64,000 nucleotides of DNA, taken from B1 sp964355075 (GTDB lineage: Bacteria; Bacteroidota; Bacteroidia; UKL13-3). Position numbers and translations under genes: made by a program. Shown here piece by piece: positions 15,912 through 25,314 of the stretch. The notes beneath the pieces are model-generated. The model saw nothing but the letters and a program-made list of their open reading frames with translations. It was not told where the DNA came from and made no database searches. Numbering within the stretch: the first letter of the stretch is position 1; the number at the start of each line of letters is the position of its first letter. The stretch lies in the NCBI GenBank assembly GCA_964355075.1, contig CAYHCF010000004.1, forward strand, positions 1-64,000, read 5' to 3'.

Positions 15912-16796
15912 ATGTCAGTTTTAGTTGATAAAAACTCAAAGGTAATCGTGCAGGGTTTTACGGGTAGTGAAGGATCATTTCATGCCCAACAAATGATTGA
16001 GTACGGTACCAATCTGGTGGGTGGTGTTACTCCGGGCAAAGGAGGTCAGACACACCTTGATAAACCCGTTTTCAATACAGTGAAAGATGCAGTTGATACG
16101 GCAGGTGCCAATGTTTCCATTATTTTTGTGCCCCCTGCCTTTGCAGCTGATGCCATCATGGAAGCAGCTGAAGCGGGAATCCGGGTAATCGTTTGCATTA
16201 CAGAGGGCATTCCGGTAGCTGATATGATTCGTGTGAAAGAATACATTCAATCCCGTAATTGTACCCTTATTGGTCCAAATTGCCCTGGCGTTATCACTCC
16301 AGGTCAGGCCAAAGTTGGGATTATGCCGGGTTTTGTATTCAAGGAAGGCCGTGTTGGAATTGTGTCTAAATCAGGAACATTAACCTATGAAGCAGCAGAT
16401 CAGGTGGTAAAAGCCGGTTTGGGTATTTCAACGGCTATTGGTATTGGTGGTGATCCGATTATCGGAACTTCAACAAAAGATGCTGTAGAACTATTTATGA
16501 ACGACCCGGAAACGGATGCCATTGTTATGATTGGTGAAATTGGTGGCAATTATGAAGCGGATGCCGCCCGTTGGATCAAAGCAAATGGGAATAAAAAACC
16601 GGTAGTTGGTTTCATTGCGGGTCAAACTGCTCCGGCCGGTCGAAGGATGGGACATGCCGGCGCCATTATCGGCGGGAAAGACGATACCGCTGCAGCAAAA
16701 ATGGCCATTATGCGTGAGTGCGGTTTGATGGTTGTTGAATCACCGGCCGAAATTGGTTCAGCCATGCTACAGGCCTTAAAAGCGAAAGCGAATTAA
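15912..16796 (+). CDS. sucD: Succinyl-CoA ligase (ADP-forming) subunit alpha
   Basis: 294 aa from the ATG at 15912 (MSVLVDKNSKVIVQG), the usual family N-terminus; the frame is open upstream to 15843 but is not needed. It has the CoA-binding Rossmann segment (GFTGSEGSFHAQQM; GVTPGKGG), GPNCPGVITP, and the active-site phosphohistidine His248 in GRRMGHAGAIIGG. It catalyses the substrate-level phosphorylation step of the TCA cycle with SucC, which is not in this window; separate sucC and sucD loci occur in Bacteroidota. Confidence 0.95.
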   Translation: MSVLVDKNSKVIVQGFTGSEGSFHAQQMIEYGTNLVGGVTPGKGGQTHLDKPVFNTVKDAVDTAGANVSIIFVPPAFAADAIMEAAEAGIRVIVCITEGIPVADMIRVKEYIQSRNCTLIGPNCPGVITPGQAKVGIMPGFVFKEGRVGIVSKSGTLTYEAADQVVKAGLGISTAIGIGGDPIIGTSTKDAVELFMNDPETDAIVMIGEIGGNYEADAARWIKANGNKKPVVGFIAGQTAPAGRRMGHAGAIIGGKDDTAAAKMAIMRECGLMVVESPAEIGSAMLQALKAKAN

Positions 16797-16840
16797 GTTA
16801 GTTAATTTTGAGAGCATTCAATTAAGGAGCAGAACTCTCA

Positions 16841-16875
16841 GAAGCTGTATAAAAATAATATTTATAGACAGCTTC
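16841..16875 (+). terminator. Terminator-like hairpin after sucD
   Basis: GAAGCTGT (16841-16848) pairs with ACAGCTTC (16868-16875) and the AT-rich loop can extend the stem. Only a short T-rich tract follows, so it is a moderate candidate. Confidence 0.45.
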
Positions 16876-16920
16876 TTATTGAATAATTATCCTCAGATAT
16901 TTAATTTAGAAAAATAATTC

Positions 16921-16962
16921 ACACATTTTGTGTGACACATTTTGTGTGATTTATTTTGTGTG
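16921..16962 (+). repeat. Three tandem 14-bp units in the promoter of the AAA ATPase gene
   Basis: ACACATTTTGTGTG occurs twice without a gap (16921-16934, 16935-16948) and a third, diverged unit ATTTATTTTGTGTG follows (16949-16962). Each full unit is nearly palindromic (ACACA/TGTGT). The array ends 27 bases before the ATG of the downstream ATPase gene. It has no spacers, so it is not a CRISPR. Confidence 0.9.
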
Positions 16963-16985
16963 TCCTGAAAATTGTTGTAACATTG
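16955..16985 (+). promoter_or_regulatory. Predicted promoter of the AAA ATPase gene, overlapping the repeat array
   Basis: TTTG (16955-16958), inside the third repeat unit, is 19 bases from TAACATTG (16978-16985), matching TTTG-N19-TAnnTTTG except for one base. The ATG at 16990 is four bases later, so the message would be nearly leaderless. The two upstream repeat units would then be tandem sites next to the -33 box, a layout suited to an operator. Confidence 0.5.
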
Positions 16986-16989
16986 CACC

Positions 16990-18138
16990 ATGGGAAACAA
17001 TTTTAATCCTTTTTTGGTTTCAGGATATAAGGGTTCCGACTATTTTTGTGATAGAGACCAAGAAACAAAGCAACTAAGGAATCACATTGCCAATAATAAA
17101 AACACAACCCTATTTGCCATCAGAAGAGTTGGCAAAACGGGCCTCTTGCATCATGTATTCAATTCTTATTCAAAAAACAATAAAATTGCCTGTATTTATG
17201 TTGATATTTTGGGTACCAGAAATATTAAAGAATTTACCAATCAACTTGCCACTGCCATTTACAACCGCTTTCCTGAGAATAAAAGTATTGGGAAAAATAT
17301 AATATCAACAATAAAATTATTACGTCCATTGATAAGTTTTGACGCCTTATCTGGCAGTCCTGAGTTATCTTTCGAGTTCTCTAATGAAAAGCTATACGAA
17401 AAAACAATTTCACAAATATTTACATTTTTAGATAAACAAAACATTCAGGTAGTATTTGCCATAGATGAATTTCAACAAATTTTGAATTACCCGGAGCAAA
17501 ATGTTGAGGCCATATTACGTTCACAAATACAACAATTAAACAATACGTTATTTGTTTTTTGTGGCAGTAACCAAAAAATGATGCATGAAATTTTCAATAG
17601 TGCCAAAAGACCCTTTTTTGCCAGTTGTACCAGTATGCACCTCGATTTCATTGATGGCAAATTATACCATGACTTTATTGTAACTCTATTTAAGAGGAAT
17701 AAGAAATTTATAACTGAAAATGCAGTATCATTTGTGTTGGATTGGACCCGGAAACATACTTTTTATACCCAGTATTTGTGTAACTATTTATTTGCCATCT
17801 ATCCTGTCAAAATAGATTTAGAAGACGTTCATAAGGCAATAATAGAAATTTTCGAGCAGCATGAAAACATTTATTATCAGTACAAAAACCTGCTAACGGC
17901 GGCTCAATGGAATTTATTACAGGCAATTGCAAAGGAGGATAAACTCTATAATCCACATTCCAAAAAAGTGATTCAAAAATATAAATTAGGTACTTCATCT
18001 ATGGTCACCAGAGGTATGGATGCTTTGTTAGCAAAAGAATTGATATATTATAACGCAGGAATAGCAAATCCATATTATGAAGTGTATGATAAATTTTTGA
18101 TGCGATGGCTTCAATACAAACACGTGCATCTATCTTAA
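16990..18138 (+). CDS. AAA-type ATPase (archaeal ATPase_2-like) with C-terminal winged helix
   Basis: 382 aa. Walker A appears as AIRRVGKTGL (GKT at 48-50), Walker B as VVFAIDEFQQI (Asp159, Glu160) and a sensor-1-like FVFCGSN (189-194). The N-terminal NPFLVSGYKGSDYFCDRDQE motif is typical of this STAND/ATPase_2 group. Residues about 300-375 form a winged-helix-like segment (AQWNLLQAIAKED; SMVTRGMDALLAKELI). These ATPases are abundant in Bacteroidota and archaea, and their function is poorly defined. The gene stands alone, behind the tandem 14-bp repeats. Confidence 0.85.
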   Translation: MGNNFNPFLVSGYKGSDYFCDRDQETKQLRNHIANNKNTTLFAIRRVGKTGLLHHVFNSYSKNNKIACIYVDILGTRNIKEFTNQLATAIYNRFPENKSIGKNIISTIKLLRPLISFDALSGSPELSFEFSNEKLYEKTISQIFTFLDKQNIQVVFAIDEFQQILNYPEQNVEAILRSQIQQLNNTLFVFCGSNQKMMHEIFNSAKRPFFASCTSMHLDFIDGKLYHDFIVTLFKRNKKFITENAVSFVLDWTRKHTFYTQYLCNYLFAIYPVKIDLEDVHKAIIEIFEQHENIYYQYKNLLTAAQWNLLQAIAKEDKLYNPHSKKVIQKYKLGTSSMVTRGMDALLAKELIYYNAGIANPYYEVYDKFLMRWLQYKHVHLS

Positions 18139-18318
18139 TTCTGTATGAAACGGTTTCGATTTCTAAATACGAAAGCATGAATGAAAATAATCTATTCAAA
18201 GAAGCTGCTGTTAATCCTGGTACCTTTTCCGCATCTGCCAAACGGCAAAACCATTGAAACAATGACCTTTAATAATGGATTATACTAAAATAGTTTTCAA
18301 AGTCATTAATTTGCAATC

Positions 18319-19935
18319 ATGTTACTTTCTTTATTCTTACTATTTTACGCGTTTATCCTCAGCCATCTGATTGGGGTTAATGGCTGCGCTATTCTGAATA
18401 AATGGTTAGACATTAAACCCTATCATAAACCCCAAACGGGATTAAGTAACCTTATCGGACTGGCTATAATGAGTCCGTTTATTGCGGTTTACCATTTCTT
18501 TTTTAAAATTGATTTTATCCTGCACTTATTTTTTATTGCCTGGGCTTTTGGTAATATAACCTATTTAAAAAATGAGCTGAAACTGCTTTGGGATGAAGTG
18601 GTTCAGGCTAAATATCATTACCTCATTTTGGTGTTGGCGAGTCTGCTGTCTATTGCCGTACGCCCGGGTACAGGAGATATTGCCGATTACCATTTGCAGG
18701 CAATAAAATGGGCAGAGAATTATCAAAATATTATTGGCCTGGGAAGTTTTAACCGCCCCTTAGCTAATAATAACTGGTGGTTTAATATGCAGGCCTTTTT
18801 GGGATTTAGCTGGCTGGGCGTACAATCTGTTTATGTGGGCAATGCCTTATTATTTATTTGTGCAATACTTATTTTTACTTATGGCAAACCGGTTAACCGG
18901 GCGCATACGCTTATTCGTTTTGTTTTTGCTGCATTCACTTTTCTGACGATCAAAACTGCTTTTATCGGCAGTGTTACCCCCGATATTGTTGTTACCCTTT
19001 TTGTTTTTATCATCATCGACTTTTATTTTCGGATATTAGAAAATCCGGAGGAACAAAAAGCCATTTTATTGATAATGATGCTCCTGATTAGCTGGATTCT
19101 AACTGTTAAAGCCACTTCAATACTCTTATTTGTAATTCCTTTGCCTATTATCGTTCAGGTCTATTTTAATAAGGAAAATTGGAAAGGTCTTTTTGGGCTG
19201 CTTGCTTTGGTTTCGGCTTTTATTATTCCGTGGGTGATGGGTAATGTGATTGCCTGCGGTTATCTGTTATATCCATTTAACCAAATTGATTTGTTTAACG
19301 TGGATTGGAAAGTGCCGGCACATTTTTTCGAATTTGATAAAATGGTAATAAGCAACTGGGGGAAAATTCCGGAGCAGGATATTTACCTGACTCAAACCTA
19401 TTCCATTTCACAATGGCTCCCCGTTTGGTTCAGTAAATTAGATTTGTTTAATAAATCTTTGGTAATTATTTATTTAATAAGCGTTCCGGTTTTGCTTTTC
19501 AGATGCATCAAACAAAGGGAATATCTATGGCCTTTTTTGTTTTTACAACTGGGGTTTGTTACGATATTCCTGAATGGGCCGCATCTTAGATTTTTGTTTC
19601 CCTATATGGTTTCAACATTTGCCCTGTTAATAGGATCAATGGAACGTTTTATTAAATTTAAATTGCCTCTTATTGCCTTATGGTCATTGGCTGTTATACT
19701 TTGTTTGTTATTGATTTTTAAACTCTATAACAGAAGTGAATTACTTAGCTCAATTCTTAAACCAAAGCCCTATCCAACGGTGATCCTTGAAGAAAAAAAC
19801 ATCAATAATTTCCCTGTCTATATCACTAAAAATAATAACAGTTGCTGGGATCGCTTCCCCTGTTCCTACTATTTTATTGATTCGGTAGCGTTACGCGGAC
19901 CTGACATTACCAGTGGGTTCAGGATAAAACCTTAA
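18319..19935 (+). CDS. Polytopic membrane protein (possible GT-C-like)
   Basis: 538 aa with about 12 hydrophobic helices and a hydrophilic tail of about 60 residues at the C-terminus. The N-terminus (LLSLFLLFYAFILSHLIGVNG) is a membrane segment rather than a cleaved signal. An acidic PGTGDIADYHLQAIKW loop after the fourth helix resembles the first periplasmic loop of GT-C transferases, and the general form recalls the LIC_10190-type membrane proteins. It is followed after about 100 bases by a second GT-C-like gene. No specific function can be named. Confidence 0.6.
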   Translation: MLLSLFLLFYAFILSHLIGVNGCAILNKWLDIKPYHKPQTGLSNLIGLAIMSPFIAVYHFFFKIDFILHLFFIAWAFGNITYLKNELKLLWDEVVQAKYHYLILVLASLLSIAVRPGTGDIADYHLQAIKWAENYQNIIGLGSFNRPLANNNWWFNMQAFLGFSWLGVQSVYVGNALLFICAILIFTYGKPVNRAHTLIRFVFAAFTFLTIKTAFIGSVTPDIVVTLFVFIIIDFYFRILENPEEQKAILLIMMLLISWILTVKATSILLFVIPLPIIVQVYFNKENWKGLFGLLALVSAFIIPWVMGNVIACGYLLYPFNQIDLFNVDWKVPAHFFEFDKMVISNWGKIPEQDIYLTQTYSISQWLPVWFSKLDLFNKSLVIIYLISVPVLLFRCIKQREYLWPFLFLQLGFVTIFLNGPHLRFLFPYMVSTFALLIGSMERFIKFKLPLIALWSLAVILCLLLIFKLYNRSELLSSILKPKPYPTVILEEKNINNFPVYITKNNNSCWDRFPCSYYFIDSVALRGPDITSGFRIKP

Positions 19936-20032
19936 TTATTAAAAAAAGCTGTGGTAATGAATCGGGCAGCAGGTTATGAATTATATAATGGAATTATGAT
20001 ATCAGATATCTCCAAATTCCTATCTTCGCTAG

Positions 20033-21379
20033 GTGAAGATACCCTTGGTTTCGGCAAAGATATTTTGGGCGGTGGCATTGAGCCTGCACGCTTTGTGCTT
20101 TGTGCAGGCCTTGCATACCGGTAGTATTTACCTGGTTGATTCCATTGATTATTTGTCGCAGGCACTGAATATTTCTGAACATGGGAGCATGTATGCTGCT
20201 CCCTGGAATGGTCCTTTCCGGTTTGATTATTTTACTTTCCGGCCTCCTGTTTATGGCCTTTTCATTTTAATTTGTAAATGGATATACCCAAGTGATTATT
20301 GCATTTTATTTTTTCAATCATTCATAAGCCTTAGTACCCTGTATGGTGTGATTAAGTTTGCTCAAAATCTCGACCTTAACCTTGGCCGTGTTCGATTCTT
20401 TTTGATTTTGGTTTTGATTTTTTATCCATCACAATTGCTTCATTGCAATTTTATCATGAGTGATATTTTGTTTCAGAGCCTGTTGTTTCTGGCCTTTTAT
20501 TTTAGTCATCAGTTATGGGTTCAGCCTGCTTACAGATATTCGTTTTTGAGCGCATTATTTTTTGTACTTGCCATGCTTACTAAACCGGTAGCTTTCTTAT
20601 TGGGGTTTGTTGTATTTATTGTTCTGGCCATAACGTTTTATAAAAAATTCACATATAAAATACTGCTGCCCTTTTTGCTTTTACCTTTAACCTATCATAC
20701 CTATTGCTCCTATAATAAACAGATCACCGGCTATTACCATTACTCTTCGGTAACTCCCGTATTTGTTCTGAAGTATATGGCCAAATATACCAATGCCCAG
20801 CTTTATGGTGAGCATTATGCTGACTCGGTGCAGGAAGGCATTATGCAAAAAGTAAATGCACAACAACAATTTTCCGACAGGTACCAGTTAATGAATCAAT
20901 CAGGAGTGGAAATAATTAAGCAACACAAACTTTTTTTCGCCTGGTTCAATATCAAAGGCTGGTTTTCTTTTATGCTGGATCCCGGACGATTTGAATGGGC
21001 TCATTTTTTAAATGCCGATGAAGGAAATTATTTAGGATTATACCATGTAATCCATACACAGGGCTTGGTAAAAGGTTTGTTTGCCTTTATAAAAACAGCA
21101 CCCGTTTCCCTCCTACTTATTTTATTGTTAACCTTTTTGTGGAATTTGTTAACAGCTGTTTTCCTGGTATTATTTTTTGTAAATAAGAAAGTTCCGTGGC
21201 CCATAAAATGCCTGATATTACTGTTTGTGGGAACAATTATCGGATCAACCGGTGTACTGGGATTATCGCGTTACAGAGTGGCCATTGCACCCTTGCTATG
21301 GATTGCGATAATGTATGTTTTTAAAATTTGGATAGCGGCAAAAAAATCTCAAAACAACACAAGTGAAACTATTCATTGA
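20033..21379 (+). CDS. GT-C family glycosyltransferase-like membrane protein
   Basis: 448 aa with a GTG start. About ten membrane helices. The first extracytoplasmic loop contains LVDSIDYLSQALNISEHGSMY, the acidic-residue pattern of ArnT/PMT-type (GT39/GT83) transferases that use polyprenyl-phosphate sugars. RPPVYGLFIL starts the second helix as in that family. It overlaps the downstream PLP-enzyme gene by 17 bases. Donor and acceptor are unknown. Confidence 0.65.
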   Translation: MKIPLVSAKIFWAVALSLHALCFVQALHTGSIYLVDSIDYLSQALNISEHGSMYAAPWNGPFRFDYFTFRPPVYGLFILICKWIYPSDYCILFFQSFISLSTLYGVIKFAQNLDLNLGRVRFFLILVLIFYPSQLLHCNFIMSDILFQSLLFLAFYFSHQLWVQPAYRYSFLSALFFVLAMLTKPVAFLLGFVVFIVLAITFYKKFTYKILLPFLLLPLTYHTYCSYNKQITGYYHYSSVTPVFVLKYMAKYTNAQLYGEHYADSVQEGIMQKVNAQQQFSDRYQLMNQSGVEIIKQHKLFFAWFNIKGWFSFMLDPGRFEWAHFLNADEGNYLGLYHVIHTQGLVKGLFAFIKTAPVSLLLILLLTFLWNLLTAVFLVLFFVNKKVPWPIKCLILLFVGTIIGSTGVLGLSRYRVAIAPLLWIAIMYVFKIWIAAKKSQNNTSETIH

Positions 21380-22241
21380 AAATCCTTATGCTCCGGTTGA
21401 GGAATTGAAATTACCCCTTTTTGATCAGAAGGGAATACAGGTATTTCTGAAACGTGAAGATTTATCACATCCCTTTATATCCGGTAATAAATGGCGTAAA
21501 CTTAAATACCATTTGATTGACGCTACTGAAAATAATAAAAACCATTTGGTAACATTTGGAGGAGCTTATAGCAACCATTTATTGGCAGCAGCATCGGCGG
21601 GTGCATGCTACCATTTTAAAACTTCCGGTATCGTTCGGGGGGAAAAAGTTGAGAATCCGGTTTTAAAGTTATGTGAATGGTTTGGTATGAACCTGATTTT
21701 TGTGAGCAGAACGGATTACAAAAATAAAGCATTGCTCTGCGAAAAATATTTTGGCTCAAATCCCGATACCTATTTTATTAGTGAAGGAGGGGCATCTGAC
21801 TTGGGTGAACAGGGTGTAAGAGAAATTTTAAATGACTTGAACCAATCTTATGATGCACTCTTTTGTTCGGTTGGAACCGGATGCACTTTTAAAGGCCTGG
21901 TTCAGGGTGTGGTGGAAAGAAATTTGAAAACCGTTGTGTATGGCATTTCGGTTTTAAAAGGTGCCGAAAGTTTAAATGATTTGATTGAACCGGTGAATGG
22001 TAATAAGGCCCGTCTATTTCATCAGTTTCATGAAGGCGGTTATGCCAAAACTACACCCGAGTTATTTAAGTTTATCCGACAATTTTCGGCTCAAACAGGA
22101 ATATTATTGGATCAGGTATATGAAGGTAAAATGATGAATGGTCTTGTTAAGCTCATTGAAAGTAATGCATTTGAACCAGGCTCAAAAATTCTGGCCTTAC
22201 ACAATGGAGGATTGAGCGGTATGTTGAGTCTGATGTTATAA
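21363..22241 (+). CDS. PLP-dependent ACC deaminase / D-cysteine desulfhydrase family enzyme
   Basis: 292 aa with a GTG start inside the 3' end of the preceding gene. The PLP-binding lysine lies in SGNKWRKLKY (about residues 40-49), followed by TFGGAYSNHLLA and SVGTGCTFKGL, the phosphate-binding loop. It is a little shorter than ACC deaminases (about 335 aa) and nearer to the D-cysteine desulfhydrase-like branch. It could degrade D-cysteine or other small amino acids; exact substrate unresolved. Convergent with the foldase gene over a strong shared terminator. Confidence 0.8.
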   Translation: MKLFIENPYAPVEELKLPLFDQKGIQVFLKREDLSHPFISGNKWRKLKYHLIDATENNKNHLVTFGGAYSNHLLAAASAGACYHFKTSGIVRGEKVENPVLKLCEWFGMNLIFVSRTDYKNKALLCEKYFGSNPDTYFISEGGASDLGEQGVREILNDLNQSYDALFCSVGTGCTFKGLVQGVVERNLKTVVYGISVLKGAESLNDLIEPVNGNKARLFHQFHEGGYAKTTPELFKFIRQFSAQTGILLDQVYEGKMMNGLVKLIESNAFEPGSKILALHNGGLSGMLSLML

Positions 22242-22277
22242 GAAAGGTTGCAAATTCAATGAATTTGCAACCTTTCT
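22241..22277. terminator. Strong bidirectional terminator
   Basis: A perfect 17-bp stem, AGAAAGGTTGCAAATTC (22241-22257) and its complement (22261-22277), with a three-base loop, sits between two convergent genes and begins at the upstream stop codon. A/T-rich flanks on both sides suit termination in either direction. Confidence 0.85.
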
Positions 22278-22295
22278 TATTATGGAAATCAAAAA

Positions 22296-24290
22296 TTAAT
22301 TATACAAATTTTTTAAAGCTTCTTCATTCACTCTTACCGGATATTTGTTTCTTAATTCTACTACCCATTCCAACATTAAATATTCCTGATAATCGCTTGT
22401 TACGAGTCCTTTGGCTTCTTTTAGTGTTTTAGCTTCAGGTGGAATAATTCCTTTTACATAATTGAACTTGTAGGCATCAGCTTCAGTAATATCAACCACA
22501 CCTTTCGCTGTCCATAATTTAGCGGCAGCAGCATCTGATTGTTCCGACCTGGTTTCCTTTGCCGATAAACTACCCATCATTTTTTTGTTAATTTTTTTGA
22601 ACACTTCGTCTTGGGTTTTACCCGAGTTGAATAACTTAACCGCAGTTTCTTTTGTTTTGGCATCCTTGCAGAAATAGGTGTCATAAACTACCCGCTCTTT
22701 CCACATGTATTTGGCTTTGTTGGGCTCATAAAATTTTTCTAATCCCAGCGTATCACTCAATGCTTTACTCCAAACTTTTCTATCCGTTAAATCAAATAAC
22801 AAAATTCCATCGTGGTATTCCTGCATGATATTTCTAAAGTCAGATGATTTTATCTCTAAAATACTTTCTTCATAGGCTAAACATTTATCATTTGCCCAAT
22901 CGTTAAACTGAGTTTTTGCAATCATACCGGCGTTTTCCTTTTCATGCGCTGCCTGGTTGGCCACTAAAAATGAGGCGAAATCTTTTTGCCCATATGTTTT
23001 GGTGCCGACTGTAAACAAAGGTTTGTTCGTCATTTTAGTGCTATCGTATTTCCAGGAACCTTTTAGGAAACTACTGTCTAATTTACCAATAAATTCATTC
23101 AGATTAGCCGGATATTCCTTGTAATTGTTTTCCTTTTTCACGCGGATAATAACTGCAGCCTTTGAACTCTCGGCTCTTAAATCCCTACTCACTTTACTTT
23201 TAATTACATCCAGGTTATCCTTGTATTCTCCTAAAGGTCTGAAATCAACAAATTTTGCAATATGCCAGCCATAATCTGTTGAAAATGGTTTTGAAGTCTC
23301 ATCCTTTTTCAGGGCAAAACAGACATCTTTAAAATCATCCGGATAGCCGCTAAGACTTGCAATCCAGTTCATGGTACCCTTATTTCCCTTGCTTCCATCA
23401 TCTTGTGAATACTTCTCTACAACACTTTCAAAAGGTACTCCTTTTTGTAATTCGGCGAAGGCAGAATCAATTTTTTCTTTCGCATTTGCCAATGTTTCTT
23501 TACTGGAACCATAACCCGTTCTTAACATAATATGTTGAACCTTAACTTCTCCACGTGCAGGACGTGTTTCATTAACTTTCATGATGTGGTAACCAAACTG
23601 AGTGCGAAAAGGTTGACTGATATCTCCTTTTATTGTTTTGTATGCGGTATTTTCGAAAGGATAAACCATTTGAAAAACGGTAAACCATCCTAATTTCCCA
23701 AAATTTCTTTTAGCCGAAGGATCTTCAGAATAACGTGCAGCCATAGAGTCCATCAATTCTCCTTTCAAAATCCTTTTGCGTAAATCGGTAATTTTATTAT
23801 AAGCAGCTAAAGTATCGGCGGGCGAAGCGTTTTGAGCCACATTAATCAGGATATGGGAAGCATTCACTTCCGTTTTCATTCTTTCATAAGCTTCCTGCAT
23901 TAAACCTTCACTTACTTTTTTATCCGTGAGGTAAGGAGCAGCCAATTGTTTGCGATACCCGGCTAATTCGGAGATAAAGCTAGGATTTGTATCCAATTGC
24001 ATAGACATCGCCTCTTTCACCTTCAACTTAAAATTCAAATATAAATTCAGGTAATCAGTTAATTCTTCCTTCGTCGGATTCGCTTTTTCTTTACGATTTT
24101 TATTCAACTGACGGATAAACTCTTCTTTAAAAACCGTATCGGAAGCAATTGAAAAAATATAAGGAGCCGGTTTTGTGGGTTCAGCATTTGCCTGCGGTTT
24201 TGTTGCAACTTTTTTTACAGGTTTTTGGGCATAAACGCCAAAGAAACTGAGACAACCTAAAAATCCAAGTAATACAAGGGTTTTCTTCAT
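22296..24290 (-). CDS. Periplasmic peptidyl-prolyl isomerase / SurA-like chaperone
   Basis: About 664 aa from the ATG at 24290 (MKKTLVLLGFLGCLSFFGVYAQ, a type I signal peptide). Two parvulin domains in series: ASHILINVAQ...GDISQPFRTQFGYHIMKV, and VQHIMLRTG...DETSKPFSTDYGWHIAKF. SurA-like N-terminal helices precede them and a long C-terminal helical region (about 360-664) follows. It probably escorts outer-membrane proteins to the BAM machinery. The frame is open for 18 codons upstream but the signal peptide fixes the start. Confidence 0.85.
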   Translation of the reverse strand: MKKTLVLLGFLGCLSFFGVYAQKPVKKVATKPQANAEPTKPAPYIFSIASDTVFKEEFIRQLNKNRKEKANPTKEELTDYLNLYLNFKLKVKEAMSMQLDTNPSFISELAGYRKQLAAPYLTDKKVSEGLMQEAYERMKTEVNASHILINVAQNASPADTLAAYNKITDLRKRILKGELMDSMAARYSEDPSAKRNFGKLGWFTVFQMVYPFENTAYKTIKGDISQPFRTQFGYHIMKVNETRPARGEVKVQHIMLRTGYGSSKETLANAKEKIDSAFAELQKGVPFESVVEKYSQDDGSKGNKGTMNWIASLSGYPDDFKDVCFALKKDETSKPFSTDYGWHIAKFVDFRPLGEYKDNLDVIKSKVSRDLRAESSKAAVIIRVKKENNYKEYPANLNEFIGKLDSSFLKGSWKYDSTKMTNKPLFTVGTKTYGQKDFASFLVANQAAHEKENAGMIAKTQFNDWANDKCLAYEESILEIKSSDFRNIMQEYHDGILLFDLTDRKVWSKALSDTLGLEKFYEPNKAKYMWKERVVYDTYFCKDAKTKETAVKLFNSGKTQDEVFKKINKKMMGSLSAKETRSEQSDAAAAKLWTAKGVVDITEADAYKFNYVKGIIPPEAKTLKEAKGLVTSDYQEYLMLEWVVELRNKYPVRVNEEALKNLYN

Positions 24291-24314
24291 AATCATATTT
24301 TTTTTAAAGTGTTG

Positions 24315-24345
24315 CAAAAATAGGAAAAGGAATAATTCATACAAG
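24315..24345 (-). promoter_or_regulatory. Predicted promoter of the SurA-like gene
   Basis: On the minus strand CTTG (24345-24342) is 19 bases from TATTTTTG (24322-24315), an exact TAnnTTTG -7 box. The ATG at 24290 lies 24 bases further on. Confidence 0.5.
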
Positions 24346-24387
24346 TATTCTTATTGGATACTTGAAAAATTATTTTTATTGAAATTT

Positions 24388-25140
24388 TTAACAATTGTGC
24401 AGTGTATATATAATTGGTTTTGATGGACTTGCGTCGGTTTCAAGACTTGCAATCTGAAGGTTCAAAAGATAAATACCATCCGGTACCGAATCCGGAACAT
24501 ATATCATTTCGCTGATGGTAGCATCTAAACGTGGATTTTCCGGATAGGTCCAGAAGGCTTTGTGAGCCAACAACTGTCCGTTGTCATTTTCTTTATCAAC
24601 CGAAGGTAAATCTACCAATAAGTGTTGAATGCCTTCATGAACCAGATGCATGCATAAGGCAGGTTCTAAATAACAGGGATTCTGACCCGAATATTGTTGG
24701 TTCAGCTTAAATGTCGCATTTGGTAAAGTCCTTATTAATAAGGCAGTTATGTGACTATTGACTATATTTGGCAGATTTTTTAATTCCAGAATTGAATCCC
24801 CATTTGCCTGAATCTGAGGAGTTATGGAAACGAGCTGAGCCATGAAAAAAAATTGCGACAAACACTTATTGATGGTAATTTTTTCGCTGGTAATATGGCC
24901 GATACACTCTGTATGGGTTCCATTTCCATGCGGATTGATCAGTAAGTTTTCACAATTTACGCCTCCCCCCTCTTTTACTGAACCTGTATAATCTCCCAAC
25001 CTGATTGGCTCAAATAGCGGAGGCGGTATTTGAAAAGCATTAGGATTTTGGCTTCCACTCTGCATTGGAATTGAAAGATCGATTCCTCGCTTTAAATCAA
25101 ATTGGTATTTGGCCTCACCTATTTCAAGAATTGCTTTCAT
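24388..25140 (-). CDS. Cyclase-family metal-dependent hydrolase (kynurenine formamidase-like)
   Basis: 250 aa. HGNGTHTECIGHI (about residues 82-94) is the metal-binding HxGTHxxxxxH motif of the cyclase / kynurenine formamidase superfamily. Length is typical. The neighbouring genes are unrelated and no tryptophan-degradation genes are close, so the substrate is open. It lies downstream of the divergent histidine kinase start, separated by 174 bases. Confidence 0.75.
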   Translation of the reverse strand: MKAILEIGEAKYQFDLKRGIDLSIPMQSGSQNPNAFQIPPPLFEPIRLGDYTGSVKEGGGVNCENLLINPHGNGTHTECIGHITSEKITINKCLSQFFFMAQLVSITPQIQANGDSILELKNLPNIVNSHITALLIRTLPNATFKLNQQYSGQNPCYLEPALCMHLVHEGIQHLLVDLPSVDKENDNGQLLAHKAFWTYPENPRLDATISEMIYVPDSVPDGIYLLNLQIASLETDASPSKPIIYTLHNC

Positions 25141-25314
25141 TTTTTTTATTTCAGCAAATATAGCTTGAGAATTACTTTTCCCTTATCAAAAATGCGACAT
25201 TAATCTAAAGGAAGCTTAAGCGTTTTTTTTGAGGGTACTTAACCTACTTTTACATAGTATTATTTTTTATGAAATAAATTACATTAATTGAGTTAATTTT
25301 CGAAAATTTATTGT

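Noticed and set aside
16921..16962. CRISPR or IS terminal repeat
   Set aside because: 14-bp direct units with no spacers, no transposase and no flanking target duplication.
23100..24200. Frameshift in the SurA-like gene
   Set aside because: The frame is continuous from signal peptide to C-terminus with both parvulin domains intact.
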